A stretch of DNA of 64,000 nucleotides, from NCBI RefSeq assembly GCF_042675645.1, contig NZ_JBHTJH010000017.1:558001-622000 (forward strand), written 5' to 3'. This DNA is from Sungkyunkwania multivorans (lineage in GTDB: Bacteria > Bacteroidota > Bacteroidia > Flavobacteriales > Flavobacteriaceae). Below are positions 1-9,001 of this stretch, piece after piece (positions within the stretch are counted from its first letter, which is position 1; each line of letters opens with the position of its first letter). Both the position numbers and the translations under genes were made by a program. The notes beneath the pieces are model-generated. The model was given only the letters and a program-made list of their open reading frames with translations. It did not search any database and was not told the DNA's origin.

Positions 1-2
1 CT

Positions 3-641
3 CTTTGCACGGGCCAAGAAACCAAATTTTTAAGTGCGGGCACGACCGGACAGGAATATGTATGGAGTACGGGAGAAGAAAGTGAAGTGATTGAAATTTC
101 CGCTCCAGGTACATATACCGTAACGATCATCGACCCTATGACACGCTGCGATGTTAGCAGAACCTTTAGCGTTTCTGGAATTGACCCGCCTGTTTTTGGA
201 ACTCCTCCTTTCACAGTTGGGGCATCTGTTGTTTTAGAAACAACGAATACTGGCGATTTTGAATTTTCATTGGATGGGATCAACTATCAAGATTCTAATA
301 TCTTCCCCTATATCGAAGGAGGAATTTATACGGCGTATGCTCGGAATAAAGAAGGTTGCGATCCTGCGACCATACAATTCTTTCATTTACGGATCCCTGA
401 ATTCTTCACTCCGAATAATGATGGTTATAACGATAGTTTTTCTATTCGCGACCTATCATTTTTCGGAAACAGCACCATTCATATCTTCGACCGCTTTGGA
501 AAACTTCTAAAAAGCGGGCCAGGCACTAATTTTAATTGGGACGGAACTGTGCTAAATCAACCGCTACCATCGGGAGACTATTGGTATCGTATCACTATTG
601 ATGGCAATGAGTTCAAGGGGCATTTCAGCCTAAAGCGATAG
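3..641 (+). CDS. T9SS type-B sorting domain protein (C-terminal part only)
   Basis: The reading frame is open to the left edge of the window, so this is only the end of a larger secreted protein; the first ATG/GTG inside the window is not a real start. About the first 60 residues look like repeated Ig/SprB-like modules of flavobacterial surface proteins (a segment resembling EYVWSTGEESEVIEI, then a GTYTVTI strand). The last ~80 residues start at FFTPNNDGYND and end with a GHFSLKR tail, which is the gliding-motility-associated C-terminal domain (CHU_C, TIGR04131 type). In this family that domain directs export by the type IX secretion system. The protein is therefore inferred to be a surface-attached or secreted adhesin-like protein. 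Its gene converges on the alpha-2-macroglobulin gene, 21 bp away. Confidence 0.85.
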   Translation, partial: LCTGQETKFLSAGTTGQEYVWSTGEESEVIEISAPGTYTVTIIDPMTRCDVSRTFSVSGIDPPVFGTPPFTVGASVVLETTNTGDFEFSLDGINYQDSNIFPYIEGGIYTAYARNKEGCDPATIQFFHLRIPEFFTPNNDGYNDSFSIRDLSFFGNSTIHIFDRFGKLLKSGPGTNFNWDGTVLNQPLPSGDYWYRITIDGNEFKGHFSLKR

Positions 642-662
642 CCCCTATTCCCATCAAAAATA

Positions 663-3600
663 TTATTTTGTCACCTCGATCCACTTTCCGGCGGTACGCA
701 CAAAATATTCATTGTCGTACATGGCCTCTGCCTGAACGCCTGGCAAATAGTATTTGCCTAAATAAGAAGCGTTCAATAACATTCGAAAGGTCCTGGACTC
801 ACCTCTTTTTAGATCAAAGTAAAAATTAGTACGGTCATCTCTTATGTCTATGTACTCGGCTTTATTCTCAGCAAAGCTTCCGAAGTCGGTGAAACGGGTA
901 TTGACGATCTCCCAGCCCGAGGGTAAGATCTGCGATAACGCTACTTCTTCTACTCGTTCGTCAGATTGGTTACTAATGGTGACCTCTGCCACAAAATCGG
1001 TTCCTTGAGAAAGCTGGTCGACATTCAAAAGACTGCCATCTTTTGCTTTAAAGCGTATACTGGTGCTTAGATTTCGCTTTGCGATCTTTTCTTGACCCAC
1101 AGGAAGAATGCCACTGGTCAACACTCTCACAAAAATGGTATTGTCCTTATTGTTTTTGAGTGTTACCGTATTTGCGCCTTGTTTAACATCAAGATCTCTG
1201 CTAGACAATGTCTTTGAAGTGTTGATGCTGTTAGAAGCATTACTGTTCAGGGTATATGAGACATCGATGCCTTTTCCTCCACCAAAGGTTTCAGCAAATT
1301 TAGACATGGCCAATAGGCTATATGCACAAGATTGTGTGCTCATCCACCTGCTGCTAGATAGATTTTCTGCGATCTTTTTAGCTTGTTCAAAAGCCTCGCT
1401 TTTGTTTTCTACCACGGTAAGGGTCTCTAGTGCCATTGCCCTGTTGCGATCCAAGGAACCATAGCCATAATAATATCTGGAAGGTGTAAAGCTGAAGTTA
1501 GCAGTAGCAAGGATCTTTTCTGCAGCAGATTTTTGTCCGGCCAGCGCATAAGCTGCCGCCAAACGGATCTTTGACTCATTATTGATGCCGTTGGTCTCTC
1601 TCATTCTGTTCATCGATGATAAGTCCGGACTCCCGGCCAATGCCAACGTATACAGTCGATATGCTTGGGCTAGGTCATCGCGATAGTAGAGGCCGGTCTT
1701 TTTTCTCCAGCGTTTTGCGGCCTGTTTTTGATATCGGATCCAATTTTGTTTGAAAGCTATCGGAAGTACGTATCCTTTTTTCTCGGCCTCTAGCAAGAAG
1801 TGACCTGCATAGGAGCTACTCCAATCATCATCGGTACTCTGTCCTGGCCAGTAGGCGAAACCACCATTTCCTGTTTGGAAACGCGCTAAACGTTTTATAC
1901 CGGCTTCAATATTTTTTTGCAGTTCCCTTTTCTTATTTGAAGGAAGCTCAAAGATATCCGTCAAAAATAATTGCGGGAATACACCCGAAGTCGTTTGCTC
2001 GACACAACCGTGGGGATATCGTATCAAATAATTCAAACGACCCGTGAAGTTCATCGGCGGCAATGAAGATAGTTCGATGGCGGCCTTGTTGCTTCCAAGG
2101 GTTCCAAAAGTCTCTATATCGATTACTTTCGAGCTATTCGGCTCCAATAGCACATCCACATATTCCGTGCTTACAGGATTGGGATTTACAACATCGATCT
2201 CCACCTCAAAACTGGCCTTTTCACCATTACCAGAAGCTTCGACTATGACTTTTCCTATGCCGCCATATTCAGCGATATCCAAATCGAAATAGGCCATCTT
2301 CTCATCGGGTTCTGAGAATGAGATCGCTTGCGAATTTTCACCAAGCACCTTAAAGGACGGGTGTGGTCTTACTTTCACCGTGACATTCTTCACTTTCTTC
2401 TCGCCTGCAAAAACGGTCACAGGTAGTGTCACTTTTTCTCCCGGAGTGATCTTCCTTGGAAGGGAAGCAAGGACCATCAATGGTTTTTTCACAGGAGTTG
2501 TCTTTTCAACATTTCCATAGGCGGCATTTGTTGCATTTCCAGCAACCACCATCGTCCGTACCGAGCCCACATATTTTGGAATCTTTATTTGGTGCTCTTT
2601 TGTTTCGCCTTTGTCTAAAGTGAAAGGACCTTTATATACTACCATCGGCTTAAAGCGATTGGCCTTTTTATTTTTACTTCCTGCTGCCTCGCCATCACCA
2701 CCAATACTGAATATTTGATCAATGCGACCACCGTAGGCACCAACAACGTCATCGTAGATATCCCAAGTTTTCACTCCCAAAGCTTCCCGCGCATAGAATC
2801 GATCCCAAGGGTTTGGGGTCTTAAAACGTGTGAGGTCTAACAATCCTTCATCAACAATGGCGATAGAATATGTCATAGCTTTTCCATTTTCCTCTGCCAC
2901 TTTTAACTTGATGGTTTCCTCAGGCCTTAGAACCTCTGGCATGGTCAATGTTGGAGATAAGCGTGTGTTAGGGTCCTCTACCGAAATAGGGATAACACCA
3001 TACATTCTTATGGGAAGGTCGTTACCGGTCTCAGAATGTGGTTGCAACAGCGTGATGTTGATATACACATTAGGGGTGTAGGACTCATCAATTGGAATGG
3101 TAAACTTGGTTTCGCCTTTCTTTGGTGTCACCCACATAGCGTCTAGCACCTCGGTACCATTTTCTACAGTCACCAAAGCTCTCCCAGTGCCACCGCTTGG
3201 AAAAGAAACTGTAGCCGTTTCGCCAACATTATAGGTGTCTTTGTCCGCAGAAAATACCAGCATAGTGGCGGATGAAGGATCATTCTTTCGTGCTTTACCG
3301 GCCCATCCTGGCCAATCGAAATAAACTACTTTTCCTGTGGCATGCTTTCCTTTTGGATCTTCGACCCTGATAAGATATCTGCCCCAATCGTGCTCTGAGA
3401 TCTTAAGATCAAAAGAAGCTTTCCCGTTGGCGTTTGTACTAACCTTTAGGGTTTTATAAGCTGTATGGTAATTGCTTTGCGCATAGGTTGAAAGATTTTC
3501 GTCGGAATAATTCCACCACCAACGCCAATTAACTCTGTAGACCTTTACCGTAAGATCCTTTACAGCCGTAGCAGTTCCTTTTTCGGTCACAGTCGCTATC

Positions 3601-6185
3601 TCGAAAGTGTGATCTTGATCGGTGAGTAGCATCCCGCGGGCCTTATCTCCTTTGGGAGCATTGATTCCAACATAGGTGCTGTATGGAGAATAGGTACTGC
3701 TAAAAACATCGGTGCTAAAATCCCCACCATTCTCATAGACCTTGGTAATAAAGGAGGCACGTAGCATTCCAGGCGCCTTTGCGCGGAGTTGTGGTTTTAA
3801 ATTAAAAGTTGCCTTCCCATCATTGCCTATCTTTCCGTCAAAGACGGTAAAATCTTCTGTATTAAAGCGTCTAGCAGGATCATCGAAGGTATAGCCAGGA
3901 AAATTTTCAAAACTTGTAGCGGTTTGTGAAAAACGTGCGTTGATGTCTGCCTTGAGATTCCTAGCAACGGCTCCATGGAGCCAAGTCACTTCGAGCGTTC
4001 CATCCACAGCCTCTCCCGAATAGATGACGTCATTCTCAAAACCAGCTTTGATCTTAAGGCGATTTGGCTTAATGGTCTCGATCTTGATATTCTCGGTAAA
4101 GGTTGCTCCTCCCACTCTGGCCGTTGCTTGCCAATTCCCTGTGGGCGCCTCTTGATCGGTCTGTATGACAAATTTGTAGAAATTATTAACACCATTTGTT
4201 TGTACCTCTCGATGCGTCACTTTTCCGTAGGGATTTTTGAGCTCAAACTTTACGGGATGATTTGCAGGAAGTTTGTTCGCGTTATCATTGAGCATAAAAG
4301 ATAAAAAAAGCGTGTCGCCTGGTCGCCAAACACCGCGTTCCCCATAGAGGTATCCCTTAAGACCTTTTTGAAGGCGCGCACCAGAAACGTTGAATTTACT
4401 TAAAGACAATGCATTGCCATCACTGAGTTTTACATAGGTCCTTTCGTTGCCTTTGGATACAACTGCGAAGTAGGCTGGAGTTTCGGCATCTAAGATGGTC
4501 TTTCCTTCCTCATCTGTAGTTTGAACCCCCAACGATTGCTGCTGGAGATTGAAAAATTCAACCTGGGCATTCGTCTCGGGTTGGGCTGTGATCAGGTTGG
4601 TGACCACGATAAAGTAAGCGTTGTTCACACCTTTCTTTACGACGGCCCCAAGATTGGTGGCTAGCACATTGACACCAACTTTTTTATCGTAGTAATAGGT
4701 GGTATGACACGGGTTCTCGCGCTCATTCCAATTGTATCCATAATAGCTTTCGTAATAATTGTTGTCATCCCAAAATGAGGTTTCGGGCTCTTCATTATCA
4801 AAATCAATGGCGGCGAACGCTTCCTCATCTTCTTCACTGACCTCATCACATTTATACGCGGAATAGGCTTTTTTGTAATTGAATTCAACTCTATAAATAG
4901 CTCCGGGTTCTGGCTGAATCAATTTGGAAATATCTACGGCAAAAGCATTCTTTTTACCCAGATTAAGCCCGCCATCTTGCAGATTGAGCGTTTTTTGTGC
5001 GATAGGTCTGGCAACCATACGCAGATTATTTCGACCAGTTAAGTTGTTTTGCTGTAGAAATTGTAGAACGTTGTTCTGAAAGATGCGATACACCATCACA
5101 TCAACAGCCTTGAGATTGGTGGCCGAGAAGTTGACCTTAAGATTGTCCGATCCTGGCAAAATGGTACCACTCTGCAAGAGGCTTAGTTCGGGTTTTAATT
5201 GTTCGAAAGAAATTAGTTCGGAATAATCTTGTTTCAAACGATATCCATCGGTACTTTGAATACTTGAGAAGACCTCTAGTTTAGCACTTCCTTTGATATC
5301 CTTGTTTGAAAACACTTTAAGCACATTTCCATCTACTGAGTATTTGAGGTTTTTAGCACCTTGGATGGCCACAAGACCATTGAAATTCTGACTCTTTTTT
5401 ACGGGGTCGGAAAAGTTGATCTCCACCGACTGCTGGCCGTTGTCAAAGACCTCGACGTCTAGGATCTTGAAGTTGCTTTTCCCAGGAATTTCAATGACTG
5501 CCTCCCCTTCGTTATCAATATTCAACGATTTTCCAGACCAGCGGACCACGATTTCTGAGTCATCAACAAATCGTTGGATGCTATCAATGGTAAACTGAAA
5601 TTCGCGCTCTGTCGAAACGCCGGCATCAAACTTTAATGGTAGTTCTCTACCATCCTGTGTGACTTCAAGCAGTTTCTTGGCGTCATTACCATCCATTACA
5701 TCACTGGTCTTGATAGCCCCATTGATATATTGCCAGTCTTTGCTATAGGATTGAAGCGTTTCGGTGACCACGTTGAATTGTTGTTTGATGGTTTTTACCA
5801 CGAAATCAAATCGCTTAAAATCTTTGGGCACATCTTGGATCTTACCAAGATTTAGGCTAAGCGTATATTCTGTGTCTGGTTTTAATGGAGTTTCTGGGAC
5901 AAAGGCGATGGTTCTATTGTTCAACGCCATCACTTTTCCATCGGCCTTTGGTGATATTGCTAACAAGGAGTTATCCAACGTTGTATCTGGGCTCCAGCTT
6001 TCAACGGGTTTGACCAATACCACCTTTATCGGTTTGGCAGTGGAAACCAGCCCCGAGGAGACATCCGAGACATATTCACTGTATTCGTAGAGCTTTGATC
6101 GATTTTGATCCTCTTCGGTTTTTTTCTTGCAGGAAAATATGCTCAGCGAGAGTATGCTCAGCATTAGGAATTTTGTGATGCGCAT
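663..6185 (-). CDS. alpha-2-macroglobulin family lipoprotein
   Basis: This 1840-residue protein starts with a lipoprotein signal peptide with Cys19 (LSIFSC), so it should be anchored in the envelope. A series of macroglobulin beta-sandwich domains follows. The A2M domain region lies near residues 1200-1250, and the thioester motif GCVEQ is intact with Cys1394, inside the alpha-helical thioester domain. Known bacterial A2Ms trap proteases that attack the periplasm: bait cleavage exposes the thioester, which then bonds covalently to the protease. Residues about 452-495 are unusually acidic and rich in Tyr, Asn and Trp and lie upstream of the thioester region, so they may be an exposed insertion. 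The usual partner pbpC is not next to it; instead the isoaspartyl peptidase gene lies 51 bp upstream on the same strand, probably in one transcript. The family call is firm; the target is unknown. Confidence 0.93.
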   Translation of the reverse strand: MRITKFLMLSILSLSIFSCKKKTEEDQNRSKLYEYSEYVSDVSSGLVSTAKPIKVVLVKPVESWSPDTTLDNSLLAISPKADGKVMALNNRTIAFVPETPLKPDTEYTLSLNLGKIQDVPKDFKRFDFVVKTIKQQFNVVTETLQSYSKDWQYINGAIKTSDVMDGNDAKKLLEVTQDGRELPLKFDAGVSTEREFQFTIDSIQRFVDDSEIVVRWSGKSLNIDNEGEAVIEIPGKSNFKILDVEVFDNGQQSVEINFSDPVKKSQNFNGLVAIQGAKNLKYSVDGNVLKVFSNKDIKGSAKLEVFSSIQSTDGYRLKQDYSELISFEQLKPELSLLQSGTILPGSDNLKVNFSATNLKAVDVMVYRIFQNNVLQFLQQNNLTGRNNLRMVARPIAQKTLNLQDGGLNLGKKNAFAVDISKLIQPEPGAIYRVEFNYKKAYSAYKCDEVSEEDEEAFAAIDFDNEEPETSFWDDNNYYESYYGYNWNERENPCHTTYYYDKKVGVNVLATNLGAVVKKGVNNAYFIVVTNLITAQPETNAQVEFFNLQQQSLGVQTTDEEGKTILDAETPAYFAVVSKGNERTYVKLSDGNALSLSKFNVSGARLQKGLKGYLYGERGVWRPGDTLFLSFMLNDNANKLPANHPVKFELKNPYGKVTHREVQTNGVNNFYKFVIQTDQEAPTGNWQATARVGGATFTENIKIETIKPNRLKIKAGFENDVIYSGEAVDGTLEVTWLHGAVARNLKADINARFSQTATSFENFPGYTFDDPARRFNTEDFTVFDGKIGNDGKATFNLKPQLRAKAPGMLRASFITKVYENGGDFSTDVFSSTYSPYSTYVGINAPKGDKARGMLLTDQDHTFEIATVTEKGTATAVKDLTVKVYRVNWRWWWNYSDENLSTYAQSNYHTAYKTLKVSTNANGKASFDLKISEHDWGRYLIRVEDPKGKHATGKVVYFDWPGWAGKARKNDPSSATMLVFSADKDTYNVGETATVSFPSGGTGRALVTVENGTEVLDAMWVTPKKGETKFTIPIDESYTPNVYINITLLQPHSETGNDLPIRMYGVIPISVEDPNTRLSPTLTMPEVLRPEETIKLKVAEENGKAMTYSIAIVDEGLLDLTRFKTPNPWDRFYAREALGVKTWDIYDDVVGAYGGRIDQIFSIGGDGEAAGSKNKKANRFKPMVVYKGPFTLDKGETKEHQIKIPKYVGSVRTMVVAGNATNAAYGNVEKTTPVKKPLMVLASLPRKITPGEKVTLPVTVFAGEKKVKNVTVKVRPHPSFKVLGENSQAISFSEPDEKMAYFDLDIAEYGGIGKVIVEASGNGEKASFEVEIDVVNPNPVSTEYVDVLLEPNSSKVIDIETFGTLGSNKAAIELSSLPPMNFTGRLNYLIRYPHGCVEQTTSGVFPQLFLTDIFELPSNKKRELQKNIEAGIKRLARFQTGNGGFAYWPGQSTDDDWSSSYAGHFLLEAEKKGYVLPIAFKQNWIRYQKQAAKRWRKKTGLYYRDDLAQAYRLYTLALAGSPDLSSMNRMRETNGINNESKIRLAAAYALAGQKSAAEKILATANFSFTPSRYYYGYGSLDRNRAMALETLTVVENKSEAFEQAKKIAENLSSSRWMSTQSCAYSLLAMSKFAETFGGGKGIDVSYTLNSNASNSINTSKTLSSRDLDVKQGANTVTLKNNKDNTIFVRVLTSGILPVGQEKIAKRNLSTSIRFKAKDGSLLNVDQLSQGTDFVAEVTISNQSDERVEEVALSQILPSGWEIVNTRFTDFGSFAENKAEYIDIRDDRTNFYFDLKRGESRTFRMLLNASYLGKYYLPGVQAEAMYDNEYFVRTAGKWIEVTK

Positions 6186-6236
6186 GTTTGTTCTCAGAAT
6201 TTTAGGATTTGCTTCGTTATTATTAGGGGAGTTGAG

Positions 6237-7298
6237 TTATTCTTGATAGATGCCGACATAGAGGTCGCCTGCCGAGTTCATGGATGCTCGGTACATCCCG
6301 GCGGTGTTAAATTCCATGGCCACATTTCCATTATGGTCAATGGCGATGATACCACCGCTACCACCCAATTCGGGTTGTTTTTTTTGGATGACCTCTTTGG
6401 CAGCTTCCTGAAGCGAGATCCCCTTATATTCCATCATTGCGGAAATATCATAGGCAACCACACCTCGAATGTAAAATTCTCCCCATCCCGTAGAGGAAAC
6501 GGCACAGGAGGCATTATTCGCATATGTTCCGGCACCGATAATGGGAGCATCGCCTACACGTCCCCATCTTTTATTGGTCATCCCTCCGGTTGAGGTTCCA
6601 GCGGCGAGATTCCCATTTTTATCTAAGGCTGCACAGCCTACGGTTCCGAATTTTGAATCTTTGATTGCAGGGTCGTAAAAGGCGGTCTGATCATCATGAT
6701 CGAGCGCTACTTTTTCGCGTTCTTGAGCGCGTTTCAATGATTTCATACGTTCTTCAGTATAGAAATATTCAGGAGCAACCAGTTCCAGGCCTTGTTCTTT
6801 GGCAAACTGTTCTGCCCCTTTTCTAGCGAACATCACATGTTCTGATCTTTCCATTACAGCGCGGGCCAAATTGATCGGATTCTTTACCGTGGTCACGCCA
6901 GCAACTGCACCCGCATTTAGGGTCTGACCATCCATGATCGACGCGTCGAGCTCATTTTTTCCTTCATTGGTAAATACCGAACCTTTACCTGCATTGAATA
7001 AGGGAGAATCCTCCAATACATTGATAGTTTTTTCAACAGCGTCGAGGCTACTGCCGCCTTTTTTCAGAATATCGTACCCAACTTTGATGGCCTCTTCGAG
7101 TTTTGCCTTATAGGCAGCCTCTTTTTCTGGGGTCATGTTTTTTCTCAAGATGGTTCCGGCTCCCCCATGAATGACGATCCCAAAATTTTCCATGTTTGGT
7201 TTTACCGAGGATTCGGCAATATCTTTAGTGGTTGCTTTCTCTTGTTTACAGGACATCGCCAGAAGAAGAAAAGAACATAATAAGAGTGTTTTTTTCAT
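6237..7298 (-). CDS. isoaspartyl peptidase / L-asparaginase (Ntn-hydrolase)
   Basis: This 353-residue plant-type asparaginase hydrolyses beta-aspartyl (isoaspartyl) dipeptides and L-asparagine. Family members mature by cutting themselves just before a threonine that becomes the nucleophile; here that is Thr219 in KFGTVGCAALD. The substrate-binding segment GTSTGGMTNKRWGRVGDAP follows, as does the GAGTYAN strand. The N-terminus is a lipoprotein signal with Cys17 (LLLAMSC), so the enzyme should act in the periplasm or at the membrane, whereas the E. coli enzyme IaaA is cytoplasmic. It is the first gene of a probable two-gene unit with the alpha-2-macroglobulin gene. The pairing may serve handling of damaged or foreign peptides in the envelope, but that is only inferred. 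Confidence 0.93.
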   Translation of the reverse strand: MKKTLLLCSFLLLAMSCKQEKATTKDIAESSVKPNMENFGIVIHGGAGTILRKNMTPEKEAAYKAKLEEAIKVGYDILKKGGSSLDAVEKTINVLEDSPLFNAGKGSVFTNEGKNELDASIMDGQTLNAGAVAGVTTVKNPINLARAVMERSEHVMFARKGAEQFAKEQGLELVAPEYFYTEERMKSLKRAQEREKVALDHDDQTAFYDPAIKDSKFGTVGCAALDKNGNLAAGTSTGGMTNKRWGRVGDAPIIGAGTYANNASCAVSSTGWGEFYIRGVVAYDISAMMEYKGISLQEAAKEVIQKKQPELGGSGGIIAIDHNGNVAMEFNTAGMYRASMNSAGDLYVGIYQE

Positions 7299-7478
7299 TT
7301 GTAAGTATTTACTGGTTGGGTTTTTTTGGATTTGCTGCTTGCAATAAAGTTAAGAAATTCGACGACCAAAAGTCCTATGCAGTGCGTATAACTTTGTAAG
7401 CGTATACTTTTTTCGTAAATGTGTACTAAATTGAATGAGAATCTGTTTTAAGAAAAACACCCAAATCATTTTAAAGCT

Positions 7479-7961
7479 ATGAGATCTCCTGCACATCTAT
7501 TTAAATACATCTTGCTCATATTGATGTTTGCGTCGTGTTCCTCCGAAAGCACCGAAGAGGAAATACAACTTCAACAGTTGCCATCTGCGAATACGGTAGA
7601 ATCCGAAATTTTGCAGTTGGTCAATCAGCATAGACAATCAATTGGAAAATCTGTGTTAACCAAAAATAACTTGGCGGAAGAGCTCGCCAGAGATCACACC
7701 TTATATATGATATCACAAAACGATATCAGCCATGAATATTTTGATCAGAGAGCCGAACAACTGCAGCGAGAGGCCAATGCCTATGGCGTTGGGGAAAATG
7801 TGGCGGCAGGGCAGCCTTCGGCTCAAAGTGTGATGACGGCATGGTTAAACAGTAGTGGACATAAGGCCAATATCGAAGGTAATTATACCCATATCGGCAT
7901 CAGTGCGATAAAGAATGATCAAGGGGTCTACTATTACACCCAACTCTTTCTTCGGAAATAA
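7479..7961 (+). CDS. CAP-domain (SCP/PR-1, YkwD-like) lipoprotein
   Basis: A 160-residue protein with a lipoprotein signal (Cys20 in MFASC) and a single CAP domain from about residue 40 to the end. CAP signatures are visible: LVNQHRQSIGKSVL near the start, the His of LARDHTLYM, the SHEYFDQRAEQ segment, GENVAAG, and the closing WLNSSGHKANIEG with YYTQLFLRK. Bacterial CAP proteins of the YkwD type are exported and mostly have no proven function; lipid binding and protease-like activity have been proposed for relatives. It is transcribed away from the asparaginase gene across a 180-bp gap. In that gap TAACTTTG at 7389-7396 resembles a Bacteroidota -7 box on the plus strand, but no clear -33 box accompanies it. 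The 3-hydroxyanthranilate dioxygenase gene starts 43 bp downstream. Confidence 0.88.
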   Translation: MRSPAHLFKYILLILMFASCSSESTEEEIQLQQLPSANTVESEILQLVNQHRQSIGKSVLTKNNLAEELARDHTLYMISQNDISHEYFDQRAEQLQREANAYGVGENVAAGQPSAQSVMTAWLNSSGHKANIEGNYTHIGISAIKNDQGVYYYTQLFLRK

Positions 7962-7986
7962 ATACAAATATTCTTGTACTTTTAGG

Positions 7987-8002
7987 CTACAAAAAATTGT
8001 AG
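7987..8002 (+). promoter_or_regulatory. small inverted repeat just upstream of the nbaC start
   Basis: The sequence CTACAA-AAAA-TTGTAG forms a 6-bp stem with a 4-base loop and ends two bases before the ATG at 8005. It could be an RNA hairpin affecting initiation or a small operator. There is no independent evidence for function. Confidence 0.25.
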
Positions 8003-8004
8003 TT

Positions 8005-8541
8005 ATGCGCATAAGAAAACCATTTAACCTTAATGAATGGATCGAGGAGCATCGGGATAGCCTAAAACCACCCGTGGGGAACAAAAATCTTTACAAGGAT
8101 GCTGGAGACTATATTGTGATGGTGGTTGCAGGGCCTAATGCTCGTAAAGACTATCATTACAATGAGACCGAAGAGCTTTTTTATCAGTTAGAGGGAAATA
8201 TTGAAGTACATATACAAGAAGACGGGCAGAAGAGAACCATGAAGCTAGGGCCAGGGGATATGTATCTGCATCCTGCCAAAGTACCGCATTCTCCAGAGAG
8301 AAAAGCGGGCTCGATCGGCTTGGTAATAGAACGAAAACGAGACAATCTCGAAGGTGAGGATGGACTGCTTTGGTTTTGCGACCATTGCAATAACCAATTA
8401 CATGCGGTCTATTTCCCGTTGCATGATATCGAAAAGGATTTTTTACAGCATTTTAAGGATTTCTATTCGTCCGAAGAATTACGAACCTGCGACCAATGTG
8501 GTGAGGTAATGCCAGTGGATCCGCGTTTTACTGAGGATTGA
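8005..8541 (+). CDS. nbaC: 3-hydroxyanthranilate 3,4-dioxygenase
   Basis: A 178-residue cupin that opens the ring of 3-hydroxyanthranilate to 2-amino-3-carboxymuconate semialdehyde, in the kynurenine route from tryptophan to quinolinate/NAD or to further breakdown. The start at 8005 gives MRIRKPFNLNEWI. With it the active site matches the numbering known from bacterial family members: iron ligands His51, Glu57 and His95, and substrate contacts Arg47, Arg99 and Glu110. The second, rubredoxin-like metal site of the bacterial form is also present, with Cys125/Cys128 and Cys162/Cys165. An open frame extends 30 codons upstream into the end of the CAP gene, but those codons do not belong to the conserved fold. 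Tryptophan 2,3-dioxygenase, the first enzyme of the same route, is 7 kb away; kynureninase and kynurenine monooxygenase are not in the window. Confidence 0.96.
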   Translation: MRIRKPFNLNEWIEEHRDSLKPPVGNKNLYKDAGDYIVMVVAGPNARKDYHYNETEELFYQLEGNIEVHIQEDGQKRTMKLGPGDMYLHPAKVPHSPERKAGSIGLVIERKRDNLEGEDGLLWFCDHCNNQLHAVYFPLHDIEKDFLQHFKDFYSSEELRTCDQCGEVMPVDPRFTED

Positions 8542-8556
8542 ATATCAATATTTTGT

Positions 8557-8580
8557 GGCCTAGGGTTTAAACCCTAGGCC
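8557..8580. repeat. 24-bp perfect palindrome with GGGTTTAAACCC core
   Basis: A fully self-complementary 24-base sequence lies 15 bp after the nbaC stop. Its centre is GGGTTTAAACCC and its arms are GGCCTA/TAGGCC. A sister palindrome with the same centre but GC-richer arms lies at 63066-63091. It could end nbaC transcription, but it lacks a following T-run on the plus strand, so it may instead be a dispersed palindromic repeat. Confidence 0.7.
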
Positions 8581-8640
8581 TGTATTGTTATCCGAGGTAT
8601 GATTTAAATCCAGCTATCCCAAGGAATTCTAGAGAGCTAG

Positions 8641-8674
8641 CCTCACCCCCAAACCCCTCTCCATTGGAGAGGGG
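8641..8674 (+). repeat. dispersed palindromic repeat, family A (CCTCACCCCC...GGAGAGGGG), copy 1
   Basis: CCTCACCCCCAA is followed by a 9-bp stem, CCCCTCTCC/GGAGAGGGG, with a 3-base loop. Related copies lie at 8840-8873, 49408-49441 (inverted), 62831-62863 (inverted) and 62880-62914. All are between genes, as expected for REP-like elements. Confidence 0.8.
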
Positions 8675-8839
8675 AGCACATAGCCTAAGTAATGTGCTAA
8701 CGGTTATTTACATTACTTTCTTAGAAAGATCTATGATATTCTTACGGTGATTGCTTAGCGCGCAAGTACGATAGGCAAATATTTTGATGATTCCGAAGTT
8801 GCTTAAATCCAGCTATCCCAAGGAATTCTAGAGAGCGAG

Positions 8840-8873
8840 CCTCACCCCCAAACCCCTCTCCATTGGAGAGGGG
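8840..8873 (+). repeat. dispersed palindromic repeat, family A, copy 2
   Basis: This is the copy carried by the second 199-bp tandem unit; the 34 bases are identical to copy 1 at 8641-8674. It arose with the tandem duplication rather than by an independent insertion. Confidence 0.8.
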
Positions 8874-9001
8874 AGCACATAGTCTAAGTAATGTGCTAAC
8901 GGTTATTTACATTACTTTCTTAGAAAGATCTATGATATTCTTACGGTGATTGCTTAGCGCGCAAGTACGATAGGCAAATATTTTGATGATTCCGAAGTTG
9001 C

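Noticed and set aside
4661..4888. Overlapping minus-strand frame inside the alpha-2-macroglobulin gene.
   Set aside because: It is a shadow of the real frame and has no family signature or start signal.
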